Part shown: in pieces, positions 55,550-64,000 of the stretch
How the letters are laid out: the number at the start of each line of letters is the position of its first letter
Numbering within the stretch: the first letter of the stretch is position 1
NCBI GenBank assembly: GCA_963750195.1
Contig: CAVVPS010000005.1
Coordinates: 124,001 to 188,000, forward strand
Length of the DNA: 64,000 bases
Source of the DNA: AP-15 sp963750195
GTDB lineage: Bacteria; Pseudomonadota; Alphaproteobacteria; ATCC43930; CGMCC-115725
Reading direction: 5' to 3'
Position numbers and translations under genes: made by a program
Notes under the pieces: generated by a model
What the model saw: the letters and a program-made list of their open reading frames with translations, nothing else
Database searches by the model: none
Told to the model about the DNA's origin: nothing

Positions 55550-56509
55550 ATGGCGGTTCAGCTCGGCAGCGGCCAGTTCACGTTCGCCGTCCGACAGGAT
55601 TGGGCGAAGGTGCCAGATGAGATCGTTCTGGGCGACGTGGCGGCCGTTGGGGTCGACCGGCAGGACCGGGTCTACGCGTTCAACCGCGGCGAGCACCCGA
55701 TCGCGTTGTTCGACGCGGAAGGCAATTTCCTGCGCTCATGGGGCGAAGGCGTGTTTACGCGGGCGCACGGGGTTCATATGGGGCCGGACGACACGATCTG
55801 GCTGACCGACGACGGCGACCATACGGTTCGCCACTGCACCCTCGAGGGCAAGGTGCTGATGACCCTTGGCGTCCCCGGCGAGCCCAAACCCTATATGAGC
55901 GGCGAGCCGTTTCATCGCTGCACTCACACGGCGATCTCGCCAAGGGGCGAGCTCTATATCTCGGACGGCTACGGCAATGCGCGCATTCACAAATTCACTT
56001 TGGACGGCAAACTCCTGATGTCGTGGGGCGAGCCTGGGACCGATCCCGGCCAGTTCAATGTGCCGCACAATATCTGCTGCGACCCCGATGGCTGGGTCTA
56101 TGTCGCCGACCGCGAGAATCACCGGGTCCAGGTGTTCGACGGCAACGGCAAGTTCGAGACGCAGTGGAACAATCTGCACCGGCCCAACGGCATGTGCATG
56201 GCGGCCGGCCGCGACCCGCTGATCTATATCGGCGAAGGCGGCCCGTCGGGCGAGATCAACCGGGATTGGCCGAATATCGGGCCGCGGGTCAGCGTCCATA
56301 CCTCCAAGGGCCAGGTGCTCGCTCGGCTCGGCAAAATGCATGCCGGGCTGGAACCGGGCCACTTCACCTCGCCGCACGGCATCGCCGTCGACCAGCACGG
56401 CAACATCTTTGTCGGCGAGCTGTCCGGCCGCAGCTGGGGACGGTTCTCGAAAGACCCGCCGCCAAAGCGCATCCGCGTCCTCCACAAACTCGAAAAGGTT
56501 GCGATCTGA
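55550..56509 (+). CDS. NHL-repeat beta-propeller protein (peptidyl-amidating-lyase-like)
   Basis: Intact 319 residues from ATG at 55550 after GGAGAGG. It contains NHL repeats: VYAFNRGEHPIALFDAEGNFLRSWGEG, HGVHMGPDDTIWLTDDGDHTVRHCTLEG, GELYISDGYGNARIHKFTLDGKLLMSWG, GWVYVADRENHRVQVFDGNGKF, HGIAVDQHGNIFVGE. The order resembles the lyase domain of peptidyl-glycine amidating enzymes, a fold common in bacteria without proven lyase activity. It is divergent from the amidohydrolase, and the two are often near each other in catabolic loci. No signal peptide. Confidence 0.85.
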   Translation: MAVQLGSGQFTFAVRQDWAKVPDEIVLGDVAAVGVDRQDRVYAFNRGEHPIALFDAEGNFLRSWGEGVFTRAHGVHMGPDDTIWLTDDGDHTVRHCTLEGKVLMTLGVPGEPKPYMSGEPFHRCTHTAISPRGELYISDGYGNARIHKFTLDGKLLMSWGEPGTDPGQFNVPHNICCDPDGWVYVADRENHRVQVFDGNGKFETQWNNLHRPNGMCMAAGRDPLIYIGEGGPSGEINRDWPNIGPRVSVHTSKGQVLARLGKMHAGLEPGHFTSPHGIAVDQHGNIFVGELSGRSWGRFSKDPPPKRIRVLHKLEKVAI

Positions 56510-56525
56510 CGGCTAGCAGGTGGGT

Positions 56526-57806
56526 TCACGCAGTGGAAGCCACCGGGAGCCGCGCGCCGCGCATCTGGCGGACGACGAGAAAGCCAATGACCAGCAGGTT
56601 GCCGAGGTTGAACAGGGCGCCGGCGGCGAAGGCCGGTGCGTAGTAGCCAAAACTGTCATAGAGCGCGCCTGCAAACCAGCTGCCGAACGCCATTCCCAGC
56701 ATGCTGGTAAACAGCAGGACCGGCACGCGCCATGACGCCTCGGAGGACGGAAACAGCTCGCGGATCGCCACGACATAAGCCGGAATGATCCCGCTAAAGC
56801 CGAGACCGTAGGCGGCCGAAACCGCGAACAGCCCGGCTTCGTTTCTGGTCACCGAGAACGCGGCGATCGCCAGCGCCTGACAGGCCGAGCCGACCAATAC
56901 CGTGCCAAGCCCGCCGATCCGGTCGGCAAGCCAGCCCCAGAACACCCGGCTGGCAAAGGCGCAACCGAGCAATACCGACAGCATTGCCGCACCCTGCGCC
57001 GGCGAAATGCCGAGATCGCTGCAAAAGGCGACGAGATGGCTCGACGGCATTGCCATCGGCACGCAGCACAGGAATCCCGCGGCACATAGCAGCGCCTGCA
57101 CGGTATTTGGCCGCAAGCCGAGCGCCTGCGTACCACGAACGAGGAACAGCGCCGAGCCGAGGGCCCGCGCCGGCTGCGGCGCCGGCCGCAGCATCAACGC
57201 CAAGGGCACGATCGCCGCGATGGCCGCGGCAAAACCCAGCATCGTCGCCTGCCAGCCGACCCAGATCAGCGCGTGCTGAAAGACCGATGGCCAGATCATG
57301 CCGGCGACGTATTGCCCGGACGAGATCAGCGCCAGCGCCGTGCCGCGACGGCGGTCGAACCAGCGGCTGATATAGATCAGCATTGGCGGGTAGAGCGCGC
57401 CGCCGCCGAGAAAACCGATCAAAACCGCATGCCCGAGGTAGAGCGCCCAGACCTTGCCGGTCGCCGAGACCGCCAGCCCGAGCGCTGTCATTATCGCGCC
57501 GAAGATTACCATCCGGCGCATTCCGACGCGATCGGCGACCCAGCCCATAAGCATGCCGCCGCTGCCGGTCCCGACCCAGACGAGGGCAGCGGCCAGCGCC
57601 ACCACTGAGCGGTCGCTACCGAGCGCGAGCGCGATCGGCTTCAGCCCGACGACGACGATCAGCGGCGCGCCGTACGAGATCGACAGGATGCAGATCGCGA
57701 GCAGCGCCGCGACCCAGGATGCCCGTGTCTCGACGCTGTCCGGAAAGCGGCCGGCACGTGTGGCAGCGCCTCGCTGATGCGCGTCGATCTCGGCCGCGTC
57801 GGCCAT
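56526..57806 (-). CDS. MFS carrier of the monocarboxylate/oxalate type
   Basis: Intact, about 426 residues from ATG at 57806 (GAGGAGGGGAG upstream). Twelve hydrophobic segments are seen; signatures include GGMLMGWVADRVGMRRMVIFG (motif A), GGGALYPPMLIYISRWFDRRRGTALALISSGQYVAGMIWP, VFWGWLADRIGGLG and SAAYGLGFSGIIPAYVVAIRELFP. The pattern fits the monocarboxylate/OFA branch, which imports organic acids. It follows the NHL gene convergently and precedes an enoyl-CoA hydratase divergently, consistent with uptake of a degradable acid. Confidence 0.88.
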   Translation of the reverse strand: MADAAEIDAHQRGAATRAGRFPDSVETRASWVAALLAICILSISYGAPLIVVVGLKPIALALGSDRSVVALAAALVWVGTGSGGMLMGWVADRVGMRRMVIFGAIMTALGLAVSATGKVWALYLGHAVLIGFLGGGALYPPMLIYISRWFDRRRGTALALISSGQYVAGMIWPSVFQHALIWVGWQATMLGFAAAIAAIVPLALMLRPAPQPARALGSALFLVRGTQALGLRPNTVQALLCAAGFLCCVPMAMPSSHLVAFCSDLGISPAQGAAMLSVLLGCAFASRVFWGWLADRIGGLGTVLVGSACQALAIAAFSVTRNEAGLFAVSAAYGLGFSGIIPAYVVAIRELFPSSEASWRVPVLLFTSMLGMAFGSWFAGALYDSFGYYAPAFAAGALFNLGNLLVIGFLVVRQMRGARLPVASTA

Positions 57807-57936
57807 GCCGCTTTTCTCCCCTCCTCCGTGGTCCTTTGCCCAATTTAGCAGCACTCGCGAGATTGCGGATGCAATTCGCCGCTGCCTGCAGGCAAGATCG
57901 GCCGGCCAGGATTCGGATGACCAAAAGGAGCAGGCG

Positions 57937-58724
57937 ATGCCGGTGCTTTATGAAAAGCGCAACCATGTCGGCTGGCTGACCTTGAGCCGGCCCAGGCGCG
58001 CAATTGCTGGGGGGAGGATTTCAACGAGGAGATCGCTCAGCGCTGCGACGAGATGGCGGCCGATGACGAGGTCAGGGTCGCGGTGCTGACCGGCGATGAG
58101 GCGGGCAACGCGTTTTCGGCCGGCGCCAACCTCAAGGATCCGCGCACCCACACCCAGGCATCGATGGCGGATTTCATCGCCGGCCTGCCGCAGCGGCGCC
58201 GCACCGCCGGCCAGGTGCTGAGCGAGTTTCCGAAGCCGGTCATTGCCGCGGTCAATGGCTATGCCGTCGGCATCGGCTGCATCGTCACCTATTGCTGCGA
58301 TCTGATCGTCGCCTCCGACCGCGCCGAATGGCGCCTGCCGCAAGTGGCGCTGGGCATATTGCCGAACCACGGCGGCATCGTTCGCCTCGCGCGCTGGGTT
58401 GGCAAAGGCCAGGCGATGAAGGTGGCGATGGGCTATCCGATGAAGGCGGAGGAGGCGTTTCGCTTCGGCCTCGCGCAATGGCTGGTGCCGCATGCCGAGT
58501 TCCGCGCGCAAACGACTGAGATAGCCGAACGCCTGGCCGAACTGCCGCCGCTCGCGTCACGGCTCGCCAAGGAATCGCTGAATCGCGGGCTCGACATGCC
58601 CAATGTCGCCGACGCCGCTTATATCGATCTCTACCGCTTTATGGCCCTGTCGATGACGGAGGACGCCAAGGAAAGCCACAACGCCTGGCGGGAGCGGCGT
58701 CGCCCGAAGGTTCGCGGCAAGTAA
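57937..58724 (+). CDS. Enoyl-CoA hydratase/isomerase family protein, frameshifted at start
   Basis: About 262 residues. ATG at 57937 follows AAAAGGAGC: MPVLYEKRNHVGWLTLSRP, then within a short break (57990-58015) QARNCWG is in another frame, then GEDFNEEIAQRCDEMAADDEVRVAVLTG. Oxyanion-hole motifs: AFSAGANLKDP and IAAVNGYAVGIGCIVTYCCDLIV. The acidic residue region is VALGILPNHGGIVRL, and the tail SMTEDAKESHNAWRERRRP is typical. Divergent from the MFS carrier; the VOC gene follows 66 bp later. Confidence 0.88.
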
Positions 58725-58790
58725 TCAAGCTGGAACCGAGTCCGTGCGGGGCCTAGAGTTGCACCTCGCGACAAACAAGGGAGAAACGCG

Positions 58791-59183
58791 ATGACCGCCT
58801 TCACCTATGACCACATCCATCTGCGCAGCCCCAACGCCGAAGAGACTGCCCGCTGGTACGAGCGGATGTTTGGCGCCGAGATCATCCGTTCGGTGCAGTC
58901 CGACGGCAGGCCGCGCCTCGACCTCAATCTCGGCGGCGTCGCGGTGTTCATCGCGCAAGTTCCTGACGAGCAGGCCATCGCCCCGCCGCCGGAGCCGCCC
59001 TATCTCGGGCTCGAACATCTCGGGCTGCGGGTCGAGGGCATCGACGCCGTGGTCGCCGAACTGAAGCAAAAGGGCGCCGAATTCACCGTCGAGCCGAAGA
59101 CCATCCGCCCCGGCGTGCGCATCGCCTTTCTGCGCGGCCCGCAGAACGTCCACATCGAACTGCTCGACCGCAACGCCACCTGA
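58791..59183 (+). CDS. VOC-family protein (glyoxalase-like)
   Basis: Intact 130 residues from ATG at 58791 after AAGGGAGAAACGCG. TYDHIHLRSPNAEETARWYERMFGAEII (metal His in HIHLRS), GVAVFIAQVPD, LGLEHLGLRVEGIDAVVAELKQKGAEF (second His), FLRGPQNVHIELLDR (Glu in IELL). Metal-dependent fold, reaction unknown. It probably forms an operon with the upstream hydratase. Confidence 0.87.
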   Translation: MTAFTYDHIHLRSPNAEETARWYERMFGAEIIRSVQSDGRPRLDLNLGGVAVFIAQVPDEQAIAPPPEPPYLGLEHLGLRVEGIDAVVAELKQKGAEFTVEPKTIRPGVRIAFLRGPQNVHIELLDRNAT

Positions 59184-59245
59184 CCAGCCCTATTTCCCTC
59201 TCCGCCCCTTAGGATGGAGAGGGCCGGGGTGAGGTGGGGATGTTG

Positions 59246-59635
59246 TCAGAGTCCTCCCCCTCGATGGGGGAGGGTTGGGAGGGGGTGACACCGCAAGTTT
59301 TCGGCGATCGTCGCACGCACGCCTTCGAGGTTCGACAGCACTTCGCTGTTCCAGAAGCGTAGAACCCGATAACCCTGGTCTTGGAGGAACCGGGTTCGCC
59401 CTAATTCCTGCGGCGCCGACGCTTGGTGTTGGCCGCCGTCAATTTCGATAATCAGGCGCGCGTCGTGGCAGACAAAATCGGCAATGTAACGCCCCAGCGG
59501 CACTTGCCGGCGGAATCTGTGCCCGTCGATTTGAAACAACCGCAAGACTCGCCAGACGCTTTTCTCGGCGTCAGTCATATCTCGTCGTAAGGATCGGGCA
59601 CGATCCCGCGCCCCAGCAATGGGATGCTTCTTCAT
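59246..59635 (-). CDS. DUF559-type endonuclease between inverted repeats
   Basis: 129 residues. The DUF559 (VSR/PD-(D/E)XK-like) domain: RARSLRRDMTDAEKSVWRVLR, FRRQVPLGRYIADFVCHDARLIIEIDGGQHQ with the acidic pair in A-D-F and I-E-I-D-G-G-Q-H, and RTRFLQDQGYRVLRFWNSEVLSN. The final residues HPLPTLPHRGGGL are simply the translation of the 38-bp repeat at 59253-59290, into which the gene runs before stopping. Intact, ATG at 59635. Such genes recur across genomes next to this repeat; whether the pair is mobile is not known. Confidence 0.85.
   Translation of the reverse strand: MKKHPIAGARDRARSLRRDMTDAEKSVWRVLRLFQIDGHRFRRQVPLGRYIADFVCHDARLIIEIDGGQHQASAPQELGRTRFLQDQGYRVLRFWNSEVLSNLEGVRATIAENLRCHPLPTLPHRGGGL
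59253..59290 (+). repeat. Left arm of 38-bp inverted repeat flanking the DUF559 gene
   Basis: The 38 bases from 59253 to 59290 have their exact reverse complement at 59658-59695. Each arm itself contains a hairpin (CCTCCCCC, loop TCGAT, GGGGGAGG at 59253-59273). The nuclease gene's stop and last codons lie inside this arm. Confidence 0.9.
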
Positions 59636-59657
59636 TTCGGCATTAGCCTTTGCGGCT

Positions 59658-59695
59658 TGTCACCCCCTCCCAACCCTCCCCCATCGAGGGGGAGG
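59658..59695 (-). repeat. Right arm of the 38-bp inverted repeat
   Basis: Exact reverse complement of 59253-59290, located just upstream of the DUF559 start and just after the stop of the cyclase gene. Matching continues imperfectly on both sides (for example ATGTTG outside and CCGCAA inside each arm), so the ancestral repeat was longer. Confidence 0.9.
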
Positions 59696-59698
59696 GCT

Positions 59699-62600
59699 TC
59701 AACATGAGCGCACCAAGGCGGGTTCGAGGGTGGCGGGGTTTTGGAGGTCGGCGAGGAGGGTGCGGCCGGCTTGCAGATCGGCGGTGTCGAAGCCTTCGGT
59801 GAACCAGGCGTAGATCGGGGCGAGGAGGGCGACGGCCTCTTGCTGCCGGCCCTGCTGTCGGCGCAGGCGGGCGAGGCTCGTGGCGGCGCGCAATTCCCAG
59901 GACTTCGCGTTCTGCCGGCGCGCGACGTCGATGCCCTTCTCGATGGCGGTCTCGGCCTCGCTCACGGCCCCGGCGCCGGCGAGCAAGGCCTCGCCCTTGA
60001 GCCGATGGAGCTCCGCTTCAAGCGGCGCTCCCCCGGTCTTTTCGACCATCTCCAGCCCGGCGGTGACCGATGCGAGCGCGGCTTCGGGCTCGCCGATCGC
60101 CAATTGCGCGTCGGCCTGCAACGCCAACAGGATATGTTGGCTAACCCCAAGACCATAACTGTCCAGCCCTTGGCCAATTTGAGCCAGCCCCTTCTCGCTT
60201 TCGCCAGAGGCGCTGAGCGCCCAGCCGTTCGCGCAAAGGGCGATCGCGTGAAACTGCGCGATGCGCTGCTCCTCACAAATCCTCAGTGCCCGCTCCGCAT
60301 AGTCGGCGGCCGCCGGTGGCTCGTGGCGAAAGATGTGAACGAGCGCGGCCCAACACAGCGTTTGGGCGAGGGTCACCGGGTGCCCGAGCGTCTCGGCACT
60401 TCTTACCGCTGCCCTCAGCTCCTCGAGGGACCGATCCGGGTAACCGAGCATCCAGGAGATCAGCGCCAGGAAGAACTGGCATGGAACGCCGGGGTGGGAA
60501 CCCGGCCAATCCGGGAACTGCATGTTCGGATCGAACAGCTCGAAGCCCCGCCGATTGTGCGCAAGCGCCGGCTCGAGCTTCCCTTGGAAGAACAGCGTCG
60601 AGCCGAGCGACCCGTGCGCCCCGAAGAGACGGGCCGCATCGCCAAGCCGTTCGGCGACGCGCAGCGCCTCCTCGGCAAAATGCTGCGCCTTCTCCATCTC
60701 GTGTAGGTTCAGATGGTGGACCATCAGACCGCGGAGCACCGTGAGCTCCCGGGGGTGATCCCCGAGCTGCCGACAGAGCTCCAACGCCCGCGCATAGGCT
60801 CGGCCGACGTCGGGGTGGCTGTAGACCTTGGTCGCGAACAGGGCTGGACCGAGCCCCATTTGCAAATCCAGCTCGCGCTCGGCCCGCTTGCGCGGATCCG
60901 ATAGCGCTTCGACCAGTGCCAAGCCTCGGCGAAATTGCTCGATCGCTTCGACGTTCGCCGACTTGCTCGCCGCGGCCGCGCCGGCTTTGTGCCAATACGC
61001 GATCGCCTCGGCCGGACAGTTCGCTTCGGTGTAGTGATGGGCTACCAGCTCCGGCTGCGTGCTCGCCATCTCGGGAAAGCGATCCTCGAGCAGCTTTGCC
61101 ACCTGCTGGTGATATTGCTGGCGGGTGCGCTTCAGCAGCGACTGGTAAGCCGCATCCTGGATCAACGCATGCTTGAAGAGGTAACGCGAGCGCGGCGGGC
61201 GGCCGCGCTGGTAGAGCAATTCGTCGACCACCAGCTGACCGAGACCGCTCTGCAGCATCTGTTCCTCGATCCCGGCCAAGGCACTGATCATGTCGTAGGC
61301 AAACTCGCGTCCCAGAACCGAGCCCAACTGTGCCACTTCACGCAGCCGCGGCGCCCGATCGAGCCGCGCCATCAGCGAATCCTGCAACGTCGCCGGGATG
61401 TGCAATTGCGCCAGCGCGCCCGTGAGCACGTAGACGTCGCCGCGGGCCTCGAGCACCCCCGAACCGAGGATGGCCTTGGTCAGCTCCTCGACGTAGAGCG
61501 GCACGCCGTCGGCCTTGGCGACGATATGATCGACCACCTCGCCGGGCAGCGACCTGCCGCCGGCCAGATGACCGACCATCGTCTCGACCTCCGGCCGCTC
61601 CAGGCGGTTGAGGGTGATCGGGGTCATGTGCGAGCGTTGCGGCCAGGGCGGCGTCAATTCCGGCCGATAGGTCGCGACGACCAGCATCGCCGCCGTCGGC
61701 GCCTGCTCGATCAGCATGCCCAATGTTTCCAATGTCGTCGGATCGGCCCAGTGCAGGTCTTCCCATGCCATCAGCACCGGGGTGGCTTCGGCCGTTTCGA
61801 TCAGCCAGGCAACGATCGCATCGAGGGTCGCATCGCGCTGCTGTTGCGCCGTCATGGACAAGCGCGGATAGCGGTCCTCCGGCGCCGGCACGGACATCAA
61901 ATCGGCGAACAACCTGACACTCTCGGAGAGGGGCAAGGTCTTAAAGCCGGCGAGCCCGGCTTCGAGCTTCGCCAGGTGCTGCTGCGCGGTATCCTCCGGC
62001 TGCCAGCCGAACACGCGCTTCAAATGTTCGATGATCGGATGAAATGCGCTCGCCGTGTGAAACGGAGAACAGCGGATCGCCACCCAAATGTGGTCCTTGC
62101 CGGCCGCCTCTCGCAGGCCCTCCACCAGGCGGGACTTGCCGACCCCGGCTTCCCCCTGGATCAGCACGACCTGGCCACGGCCATGGCTGCTGCCGTCCCA
62201 GGCCCGCAGCAGCAGCCCCATCTCCTCCTGGCGCCCGACGAGGGGTGCCGAGCTCCCGGTCCTTGTTGCGGCAAACCGGCTCTCGACATCCCGCGCCGAC
62301 AAGACGCGCCAGACCGGCACCGGCTCGGCGAACCCCTTCAACTCATAGGCCCCCAGATCCTCGAGGGCGAAGTGATCGCCGAGCATCGCGCGCGTGGAGG
62401 CACTGACGACGATCTGGTTCGGCTGCGCCAATGCCTGCAGACGCGCCGCCAGGTTCGGCGTCTCGCCGACGACCGCGGTTTCCGATGCGGTTCCTTCGCC
62501 GATCTGGTCGCCGACGATCACCGGCCCGGTGGCGATCCCGATCCGCACCGCGAGCTCGACCCCGGGCGGCCTGTGGAATGCGGCATTCAGCTCCGCCATC

Positions 62601-63198
62601 GCATCGACGATATCGAGACCCGCCCGCACCGAACGCTCGGCCTCGTCCTCATGGGCGCGCGGGTAGCCGAAATAGACCAGGATGCCGTCGCCCATGTACT
62701 TCGCGACAAAGCCGTCGTAATGCCGGATCGCCGCACTGCAGCGGCTCTGATACGACGCGATGACATCGCGCAGATCTTCGGGGTCCATCCCGGTCGAGAG
62801 TGCGGTCGATCCCACCAGGTCGCAAAACATCACCGTCAGCTGGCGGCGCTCGGCCTCGGCCCCCACCCTCCCCTCCCCCGCAAGCGGGGGAGGTTAGGGA
62901 GGGGGGTGCCGCCAACACGCGCAACGGGCGCGACCGAAACCGGCGGCAGGGTGATCGGCGCGATGGCCGGCGCAAATGCCGGGAGCGGGGCGTCGCTGGT
63001 CTCAAAGAGGGCCGCACCGACGAAGGTGAGCCCTTGTCCGCCCTCGTCCACCGCCAGGCGCTTGACGATCAGCTCGTGACGCAGATCATCGAGCGTCTCG
63101 TTATCGATCCCGAATTCCTTGCGCAGCCGCCGATAGCTGACCCGCTTCTCCAGATACAGCAGGCCGGTGACGAACGTCAGAGTCTTCGAGAAGGTTAT
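59699..63198 (-). CDS. Adenylate/guanylate cyclase-AAA ATPase-TPR protein, interrupted by a repeat
   Basis: Very large signalling protein of about 1,165 residues. The N-terminal part (63198 to about 62910) reads TFSKTLTFVTGLLYLEKRVSYRRLRKEFGIDNETLDDLRHELIV, the small winged-helix-like lead of this family. The start would be ATA at 63198, seven bases after GGAGG, since no ATG/GTG/TTG fits. A REP-like palindrome (62872-62893) lies in the linker and the frame differs on either side. The class III cyclase domain has metal Asp residues in VMFCDLVGSTALS and YMGDGILVYFGYP and the Asn-Arg pair in ETPNLAARLQA. An AAA/NACHT-like ATPase follows with Walker A LIQGEAGVGKSRLVEG and WEDLHWADPTTLE, then many TPR-like helices. 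Output ligand and regulator are unknown. Confidence 0.82.
62872..62893. repeat. REP-like palindrome inside the cyclase gene linker
   Basis: Arms CCTCCCCCGC and GCGGGGGAGG around AA. In the upstream frame of the gene it reads through as PLPNLPRLRGRGGWG without a stop, whereas the cyclase frame meets a TAA just upstream of it. A one-base error in the adjoining G-run would make it an in-frame insert. Confidence 0.8.
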
Positions 63199-63263
63199 TA
63201 AAGTGCCTCCGGTGTGGTCCTACGAAGCGTAGGTCCTTCTTCTAATTTCTAAATGGCTGCCGG

Positions 63264-64000
63264 CTATTGCACGCGCTGGATCAATTCGGCCCAGCGGTCG
63301 AGGACAGGAAGAATTTCGTCGGCCTTGGCCGAGGGCAGGCTGACCACAGCGCGCGCGATGCCGCGATCGCAGATAGAGCTTCAGCCGGTCGAGATCCTCG
63401 GCAACGCCAAATACCGTCACCGGGACCTATCGAGGCTGCGCCCGGCCGCGGCCGCCATCTCTTTGAAACTGCGGCAGGAAATCGGTCACATCGGAATATT
63501 GCGGGCGACCGGCATGCGGGACCCAGCCATCGCCATAAGCGAGAGCGCGCCGCGCCGCATACGGAAAAGCGCCGCCGACGATGACCGGCGGGTGCGGCTT
63601 TTGCACCGGCTTCGGCCAGGTCCGCATCTTCGGGAAATCGACGAGTTCGCCGTGATATTCGGGCTCGGCCTCGGTCCAGATCGCCTTCATCGCCGCGACC
63701 CGCTCGCGCATCAGCTTGAAGCGCGTCTTGAACACCGTACCGTGATCCGCCATCTCCTCGGCGTTCCAGCCGCCGCCGACACCGAACAGAAACCGCCCGC
63801 GCGAGATCTGGTCGATCGAGGCGACCAGCTTGGCGGTCTGGATCGGATCGCGCTGGGCGACGAGACACACGCCTGTGCCGATCTTCAAGGTCTTCGTCGC
63901 CATCGCCGCCGCGCTCAAGGTGACGAAAGGGTCCATCGCGTCGTAATATTTTTTGGGAAGCTCGCCGCCTTGCGGGAATGGCGTCGCGCGCGAACTTGGG
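63264..64000 (-). CDS. LLM-class flavin (F420-type) oxidoreductase, 5' partial, frameshifted
   Basis: Luciferase-like TIM-barrel enzyme cut by the window end. The read-through part includes MDPFVTLSAAAMATKTLKIGTGVCLVAQRDPIQTAKLVASIDQISRGRFLFGVGGGWNAEEMADHG, KPVQKPHPPVIVGGAFPYAARRALAYGDGWVPH, typical of F420-dependent or flavin-linked members. Breaks occur near 63975, 63440 and 63345. The end, after restoring frame, reads ARAVVSLPSAKADEILPVLDRWAELIQRVQ with a stop at 63264. The N-terminus lies beyond base 64000. Confidence 0.82.

Noticed and set aside
60935..63079. 714-codon plus-strand open frame
   Set aside because: Antisense of the cyclase-ATPase gene, which has unmistakable domains.

Overview
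The window is a piece of a high-GC chromosome (by eye roughly two thirds G+C), most likely from a soil- or plant-associated alphaproteobacterium. The protein families point that way: CaiB/BaiF CoA transferases, MmgE/PrpD, several amidases with AtzG-like partners, LLM flavin oxidoreductases, HpcH/HpaI aldolase, GMC oxidoreductase and an IS91-type transposase paired with a tyrosine recombinase. I cannot place it below class. No rRNA, tRNA, CRISPR array or replication origin was seen.

Layout. 0-5 kb: end of a DHA2 drug-efflux pump, GYD protein, pterin carbinolamine dehydratase, a secreted C13/legumain-like peptidase, a CHRD protein, a glycosyltransferase and an OmpR-type regulator. 5-9 kb: GTP cyclohydrolase II, a decayed sulfotransferase, a small phage-like protein next to a 24-codon stub of a TauD dioxygenase, and an LLM oxidoreductase. 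9-26 kb: catabolic genes (aldolase, MDR reductase, Fe-S protein, SDR, MmgE/PrpD, enoyl-CoA hydratase, CoA transferase) with mutS among them, then a MarR gene with a readable promoter/operator, divergent from a MoaD/ThiS-BNR repeat pair. 23-32 kb: amide and cyclic-amide use (large amidase, solute-binding protein, second amidase, pxpA, pxpBC). 32-34 kb: a low-GC zinc-ribbon/HEPN gene and an IS630-family element. 34-41 kb: catalase, acyl-CoA synthetase, lipoprotein, AtzG-like protein plus amidase, DOPA-dioxygenase-like protein. 41-46 kb: a lower-GC operon of three unrecognised genes, then an IS91-type element. 46-52 kb: GMC oxidoreductase, GlcG/HbpS protein, and a ThDP enzyme whose 3' end is duplicated around a two-gene HTH-nuclease cassette. 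52-64 kb: DHA2 pump, amidohydrolase, NHL-repeat protein, MFS carrier, enoyl-CoA hydratase, VOC protein, a DUF559 nuclease between perfect inverted repeats, a very large cyclase-ATPase-TPR protein, and a partial LLM oxidoreductase.

The genes together suggest a scavenging heterotroph: amidases and 5-oxoprolinase release ammonia and carboxylates, and acyl-CoA ligase, CoA transferase and hydratases feed the acids into beta-oxidation-like routes.

A property of the whole window is the large number of single-base reading-frame breaks (about twelve in mutS alone, roughly forty to fifty overall). Those that can be resolved by eye are mostly one surplus base, and the codons on both sides still encode conserved protein. 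I therefore annotate most broken genes as single CDS with frameshifts and treat sequence error as the likeliest cause. The best candidates for undescribed biology are the three-gene low-GC operon (41.1-43.1 kb), the HTH-nuclease cassette inside a duplicated gene end (50.1-51.9 kb), the DUF559 gene bounded by inverted repeats (59.2-59.7 kb), and the MoaD-like/BNR pair (20.9-22.3 kb).
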